Shown: in pieces, positions 58,528-64,000 of the stretch
Numbering within the stretch: position 1 is the first letter of the stretch
How the letters are laid out: each line of letters starts with the position of its first letter
Made by a program: the position numbers and the translations under genes
Notes under the pieces: generated by a model
The model's input: the letters and a program-made list of their open reading frames with translations, nothing else
Database searches by the model: none
What the model was told of the DNA's origin: nothing
NCBI GenBank assembly: GCA_024811115.1
Contig: JAKOGH010000121.1
Coordinates: 62,001 to 126,000 of the forward strand
Length of the DNA: 64,000 nt
Reading direction: 5' to 3'
From: Terana coerulea
Taxonomy: Eukaryota > Basidiomycota > Agaricomycetes > Polyporales > Phanerochaetaceae

Positions 58528-60324
58528 ATGGACGTAGATGTGAGACATGCTCAAATCACATCTTCTTGGCTTGACCACTGACTCTCGACTGCTTCGCAGA
58601 GACTCTCTGCCTACCCCTCCTTTGCCAAAGTTGAGGAACTCATACTCAAGGAAAAGCGGGGGAACTGCGTCCCCGTATTCGTCGAGCTACCGGGGGACCT
58701 GCTCACACCATGTACAGCCTACCTGCGCATAGCGAAGGATTCCAAGTACAGCTTTTTGCTGGAGTCGGTCGTGAACGGAGAGAACCTGGCGCGGTACAGT
58801 TTCGTGGGAGCAGGTGAGCAGCAGCCGTGCCTGGATCAATCATAACTGTGCTGAATAGCGGTGTTGGTGAGACCCATTCAAGGTCATCAAGACGGGCCCA
58901 AATGAAAACGTTAAGGGAGACCCCACTGGCCCGCTTCAAAAAGAGCTCTCTGCGCATCGTTATGTGAAGATACCAGAGGTCCCCACCTTTACTGGCGGAG
59001 CGATTGGCTATGTCGCGTACGACTGCATCCAACACTTCGAGCCGAAGACACATCGCTCCACGAAAGACACCCTTGGCGTCCCTGAGGCCGTCTTCATGCT
59101 TGTCGATACCCTGCTCATCTACGACCATCTATACCAGACAGTGAAAGCGGTCTCGCATGTGTTCTTCCCCGATGGCATGGCGGCGAGCAACCTCACGTTC
59201 ATGTACCAGAACGCGGTCTCAAAGGCGCGGAGGATAGCGAAGCTCGTGCTCGACCCGGCGACGCCAGAGGTCCCGCAACCGCCAATCACGACGCTGGGTG
59301 CGGAGGCCGTGTCGAATGTGGGCAAGGCTGGCTACGAGAGCTTCGTCACGAAGCTGAAGGAGCATATCGTCGCAGGAGACATCATCCAGGCCGTGCCATC
59401 TCAACGCTTAACAAGACCGACATCTCTGCATCCATTCAATGCCTACCGGCACCTCCGGAGAGTCAACCCTAGTCCGTACATGTTCTACGTCGACTGTGGG
59501 GATATGCAGATCGTCGGTGCCAGTCCAGAAACACTATGCAAAGTCGAGAGGAATAAGGTGTACAACCATGCTATCGCTGGTACGATCAAGAGAGGTGCAA
59601 CTCCCGAAGGTCAGCCTTTTAGTCTACTATCATGAGTTATCCGCTCACGTTCCTTATAGAGGACGAGAAGCTTGGTGCTGAGCTACTCGCCTCCGAAAAG
59701 GATCGTGCTGAACACATCATGCTTGTCGACCTTGCCCGCAACGACGTGAACCGGGTCTGCCAACCGAAGACCGTGAAAGTGGACCACCTCATGCGCCTGG
59801 AGCGATTCAGCCATGTCACCCACTTGACCTCGCAAGTGTCCGGTCTCCTTCGAGAGGACAAGACAAGGTGAGCATTTATTGCTGTTTGTCATGGTGCATA
59901 GCTCAGTAATGTCCTTTCAGATTCGACGCGTTCCGGTCTATCTTCCCGGCTGGTACCGTCTCTGGTGCTCCTAAGATCAAGGCAATCGAGATTGTGTATG
60001 AGCTGGAGCAAGATCGCCGAGGCGTATACGCCGGAGCGGTAGGTCGCTTTGACTTCGCAGACGATGAGATGGACGTCTGTATTGCCATCCGCACGATGTT
60101 GTTCAAGAATGGTACTGTGTACTTGCAAGCGGGCGGTGGTATTGTCTTCGACAGTGTAGAAGAAGACGAATATATTGAGACCATCAATAAGCTCAAGGGC
60201 AATGTTCGCGCAATCGAGCAGGCGGAACGTGAGTCCCCACTTGAAGTCGTCTGCCCATCGTGGTGCTAACACCCATCTAGAGTACTGGCATGACATCCAG
60301 AACGCCACGAAGAGCGACGAGTAG
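58528..60324 (+). CDS. TRP2: Anthranilate synthase component I
   Basis: Six exons: 58528-58539, 58600-58813, 58872-59609, 59660-59867, 59921-60228 and 60281-60324, about 507 residues. Exon 1 encodes only four residues (MDVD); the start was chosen because the splice restores [14 protein letters not shown]. The enzyme makes anthranilate from chorismate, using ammonia from the glutamine amidotransferase partner. Landmarks are the feedback-site [16 protein letters not shown] (LLES motif), [67 protein letters not shown] and the chorismate-binding [15 protein letters not shown] with YAGAVG and IAIRTM. No frame break. Confidence 0.96.
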
Positions 60325-60353
60325 TAATTAGAATAGCTGTATATGATGGGATA

Positions 60354-61346
60354 TTATGAGTCCTCTTCCGTCTCCGGAGCACGCTCTCCTTGCTCGCGTT
60401 CTCTCAGCTGCATCCTCCTGAGTAGATTCTTCTTCACTCTGTCCCTAGCTCCCGCTTCCGCCGCTATCGCCGTACCTTCTCGTCCAGCAACACTGAGCAC
60501 TCCCGCTATGAGTTCAGCCGTCCGTGTGCTTTCGTCGTTGGCAGGTATCGGGTACATAACAATACGAGGGTCGGCGTTGCTGTCAATGATTCCAATGGTG
60601 GGGACTTGATTGCTCGCGCACTCCCGAATAGCGTGCAAATTGGCAATGGGGTTGAGGAAAATGACCAAGTCAGGGATGATTCGCTGCGTTTTGAGGGCTT
60701 CTGCGCCGAATACTTTGAGCCTGTTGGTTAGTGTCCCAGGCAACCACCGCTCGCCGACATGGTAGGCGTGGTTGCTGTCGCGTTCCTCGCCGTTTCCTAC
60801 ACGCTCTGCGGCCTTCCGAACGATAGGCCGCAGGTCCGGACGCGTGCCCACGAACACGATCAAACCACGCTTGGCCGCTACACCACGGACGACCTTTGCT
60901 GCTCGGCGTAGCAGAGGTAGCGTGTGGTCCATGTCTATGATGGTGATGTTCGCCCGTTCTCCGTACGCGTAAGGGGGTGAAATGAGGGTTCATGAGCGAT
61001 TTTGAGTGTCCGAGGTGGGCCCCGGAAGCGACTAGCGCGGATAGGGTGGTTTGTGATGGGGGAACGGGTCGGTGGAGGCCATGATGTGGCTGGAACGTAT
61101 TCTCTCGCGTCTGGGTAGAGCCAAAGCTACCAAATGTATCGACTAGTGGTTGGCCGAACTCGTCAGTCTCCTTCGACTCGCCGCAAGTATCCTGCAATTG
61201 AACACACCGAGTGTTTTGAAGTTATTCCGGTCTAGCTGTATCCGCTGCCAGTCTGCGTAGCTCTCTGGCGGCTGACTATCTGAGGCCGCTTGCAGATAGT
61301 GCCGAACAGAGCGTACGCCTCCCCCGCCCGTGACGGCCTTGAACAT
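60354..61346 (-). CDS. MRP4: Mitochondrial small-subunit ribosomal protein uS2m
   Basis: Minus-strand gene without a clear intron, about 330 residues. A basic presequence (MFKAVTGGGGVRSVRHYLQA) precedes TLSALVASGAHLGHSKSLMN, ANITIIDMDHTLPLLRRAAK, GLIVFVGTRPDLRPIVRKAA, RWLPGTLTNR, IPDLVIFLNP and VPTIGIIDSNADP, all characteristic of bacterial-type S2. It binds the mitochondrial small subunit. Two frame breaks are homopolymer-sized: AAAA at 61214-61217 needing AAAAA, and CCCCC at 60973-60977 needing CCCCCC (coding strand). Its stop is 29 bp from the TRP2 stop, in convergent orientation. An alternative upstream ATG near 61391 in another frame also begins a basic leader. Confidence 0.9.
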
Positions 61347-61568
61347 CTTGCAGAGACCGCGAGCAGAGGCCTTGCAACTGGGCTGGACATGTGTGGCGGA
61401 AGCGTGAGGGTGGGGGTTAGACGCTGGCGTCTAGTCCGTGGCACTTTCCGCTTACATCAGCAGCGTCAATCGATTTTCAAGTTTTTCTCGCCGTTCAAGT
61501 CGCCCACCACCCACCTCTACTGCCCATCTCGTTTTCCCTCTCCTTCACTCTCTCTTTTCTTTCCAAAA
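61347..61568. promoter_or_regulatory. Bidirectional promoter, MRP4 / SSB
   Basis: 222 bp separate the divergent start codons. A pyrimidine-rich tract (about 61525-61565) runs up to the SSB start, common in highly expressed fungal genes. Confidence 0.55.
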
Positions 61569-63746
61569 ATGGCATCCGAGGACGTGTTTGAAGGCGCCGT
61601 TGGTATCGATCTCGGAACCACTTACTCGTATGTGTCAAGCTCGAAATGTGCTCTTCAAAGCGATAATTAACTCATGGGGATGCAGCTGCGTCGGTGTCTG
61701 GCAAAATGACCGTGTCGAGATCATCGCCAATGACCGTACGTTCCAAGATCATATCATACGAACACGATTGCTCACTCCCGTACGCAGAGGGTAACCGGAC
61801 GACTCCCTCCTACGTCGCTTTCTCCGCTGAGGAGCGTCTCATCGGTGATGCTGCCAAGAACCAGGCTGCCATGAACCCAACGAACACGGTCTTCGACGCT
61901 AAGCGTCTTATTGGCCGCCGCTTTGAGTGCGTTTCTTTTTCTACACCATAATTTGCGCCAATATTGACCTGTAACTTCAGTGACCCGGATGTCAAGAAGG
62001 TCCGTTGAGATGTCAAGGCTGCGTGAAACATTCCAGACACTCACGTGGAATAAACAGGATATGACCCACTGGCCTTTCGAGGTCACTGAAAGGACGGAGC
62101 TCCCTTCATCAAGGTCCAGTACCTCGGTGAGGAGAAGACTTTCTCCCCGCAGGAGATCTCGTCCATGGTCCTCATGAAGATGAAGGAGATTTCTGAGGCG
62201 AAGCTGGGCAAGGAGGTCAAGAAGGCTGTCGTCACGTAAGTCCTGCAAAGGTTCCAGGAAAATTCGGTTCCAATTGCTGAAGAAATATAATCACAGCGTC
62301 CCCGCCTACTTCAACGACTCGCAACGTCTTGCTACCAAGGATGCCGGTTCGATCGCTGGTCTCGAAGTCCTCCGTATCATCAACGAGCCCACTGCCGCTG
62401 CCATCGCTTACGGTCTCGACTCCAAGTCGGCACAGGAGAAGCACGTCCTGATCTTCGATCTTGGAGGAGGAACTTTCGATGTCTCTCTTCTCAACATCAC
62501 TGGTGGTGTGTTTGCCGTCAAGGCTACTGCTGGTGACACTCACTTGGGTGGTGAGGACTTCGACAACAACCTGCTTGATTTCTTCAAGAAGGACTTCCAG
62601 AAGAAGTCTGGTCATGATATCTCTGACGATGCTCGTGCCTCCCGTCGTCTTCGCTCTGCTTGCGAGCGTGCTAAGCGGACCCTCTCCTCGGTCACCCAGA
62701 CCACTATTGAGGTCGACTCTCTCTACCAGGTTAGTGCAGATGCTTTGATTAGCCCATCAAGTGATTAACATTTTTTGTAGGGTGAGGACTTCTCCGCCAA
62801 CATTACCCGTGCCCGTTTCGAGGAGATAAACGCGGCTCTCTTCAAGTCCACCATTGACCCCGTTGAGCGTGTCCTGAAGGATGCCAAGATGGCTCGCGAG
62901 AAGGTCGACGACATCGTCCTTGTTGGTGGCTCCACTCGTATCCCCAAGGTCCAGTCGCTCGTTTCCGAGTACTTCGGTGGCCGCCAGCTCAACAAGTCCA
63001 TCAACCCCGATGAGGCTGTTGCCTACGGTGCCGCTGTCCAGGCTGCCGTCCTTACCGGTCAGACCTCGGACAAGACTGCTGATCTCCTTCTCCTCGATGT
63101 CGCTCCTCTCTCCCTCGGTGTTGCCATGCAGGGCGACATCTTCGGTGTCGTTGTCCCCCGTAACACCCCTATTCCCACCAACAAGTCCCGTGTCTTCACC
63201 ACCGTCGAGGACAACCAGACCACCGTCACCTTCCCCGTCTACGAGGGCGAGCGTACTCAGTGCCGAGACAACCGTCTCCTCGGAGAGTTCGAGCTCAACG
63301 GCATCCCTCCCATGCCTCGCGGCCAGGCCGAGCTCGTCACCACCTTCGAGGTTGACGCCAACGGTCTCCTCAAGGTCACTGCTCAGGACCGTGCATCTGG
63401 CCGCAAGGCTCAGATCAGCATTACCAACTCTGTCGGCCGTCTCTCATCTGCTGAGATCGAGCAGATGATCAAGGACGCCGAGCAGTTCAAGCAGGCCGAC
63501 AAGGACTTCTCTGCGCGCCACGAGGCGAAGTCTGACCTTGAGGCGTACATCCACCAGGTCGAGAACACCATCACAAGCCCCGAGCTGTCGTTGAAGCTGA
63601 AGCGCGGTGCCAAGGCTCAGGTCGAGGCTGAGCTCGCGCGTGCCCTTGAGAAGCTCGAGATTGAGGACTCGAGCTCTGACGAACTCCGGAAGGCGCAGCT
63701 AGGCATCAAGCGCGCCCTCCAAAAAGCCACCGCCGGTATCCGGTAA
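61569..63746 (+). CDS. SSB1: Ribosome-associated Hsp70, SSB type
   Basis: Seven exons: 61569-61627, 61686-61735, 61788-61926, 61981-61999, 62058-62235, 62297-62729 and 62781-63746, about 613 residues. The nucleotide-binding domain shows [14 protein letters not shown], the [14 protein letters not shown] phosphate loop and [11 protein letters not shown]. The substrate domain reads [20 protein letters not shown] and [11 protein letters not shown]. The C-terminus ends KATAGIR with no EEVD, and the length is about 30 residues below SSA proteins. Both points fit Ssb, which binds nascent chains at the ribosome with Zuo1/Ssz1. Codon use is strongly C-biased at third positions, suggesting high expression. 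One break: GG at 62092-62093 needs GGG. Confidence 0.95.
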
Positions 63747-64000
63747 AGGGTTGTTGGATGTGTCTCATTCGCCGCTGTAGTTATTTGCTCGTCTTCTTTG
63801 TTGTGTTGTTGTTGTTACTTTTTATACGACCTGCAGCATTTTCCTTGTCCCTCTGTACCAACTTCGAAGTGTACAAGCAACGAGAATCCACGGATAGAAA
63901 TCTCAAAAACACTTTGATGATACGGTCCGCTGTGTGCTATATACCTCTAAGTTTGCCGAGTGTGACAGAGACATCGGTGCATCGTGCTCAGCGAATTTGT
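63747..64000. other. SSB 3' flank
   Basis: T-rich stretch (GTTGTTGTTACTTTTT) soon after the stop suits a 3' UTR. No other feature is seen before the window ends. Confidence 0.4.

Overview
The window looks like nuclear DNA of a filamentous basidiomycete, most likely an Agaricomycete. Genes are dense on both strands and broken by many short GT-AG introns (mostly 45-75 nt). The clearest proteins are fungal housekeeping types: ribosome-associated Hsp70, anthranilate synthase I, SHQ1, SIP5, QCR7, nucleoside diphosphate kinase, a SERCA-type calcium pump and a SMG6-like PIN protein. The organism call is an inference from gene structure and protein families.

Layout. 1-6.5 kb is an accessory island: an F-box pseudogene cut by the left edge, a hAT-like MITE holding a palindromic foldback element, a broken acidic CxxC-family gene split by a second inverted-repeat element, and a short-form F-box gene. 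7-21.9 kb is a gene block: a mitochondrially targeted short-chain dehydrogenase, the SMG6-like gene, two uncharacterised membrane-protein genes, a DOMON-cytochrome b561 gene, NDK, QCR7 and an uncharacterised gene. 22-30.6 kb is the second island: an intact acidic CxxC-family gene, a gag-only Ty1/copia-like element whose gag and 5' LTR carry three younger insertions, several gene fragments and an intact F-box gene. 31-37.6 kb holds SIP5 and SERCA. 38-43.3 kb is a tandem pair of long F-box paralogues. 46-64 kb holds an arrestin-domain gene, an SLC35F6-like transporter, a gene-poor 4.4 kb, then SHQ1, TRP2, a mitochondrial uS2 gene and SSB.

The housekeeping genes belong to separate pathways: tryptophan synthesis, snoRNP assembly, cytosolic and mitochondrial translation, calcium transport, respiration and RNA decay. 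Several pairs are head-to-head across 200-630 bp, and TRP2 and the uS2m gene converge with 29 bp between stop codons. The two islands share the same two expanded families (F-box and acidic CxxC) and the same MITE family, which points to repeat-driven turnover.

One feature affects every gene model. Strongly conserved genes repeatedly lose frame by a single base, usually at a homopolymer, in a way that adding or removing one base would fix. Systematic sequence error is the simplest explanation, so most frame breaks noted below should not be read as pseudogenes.
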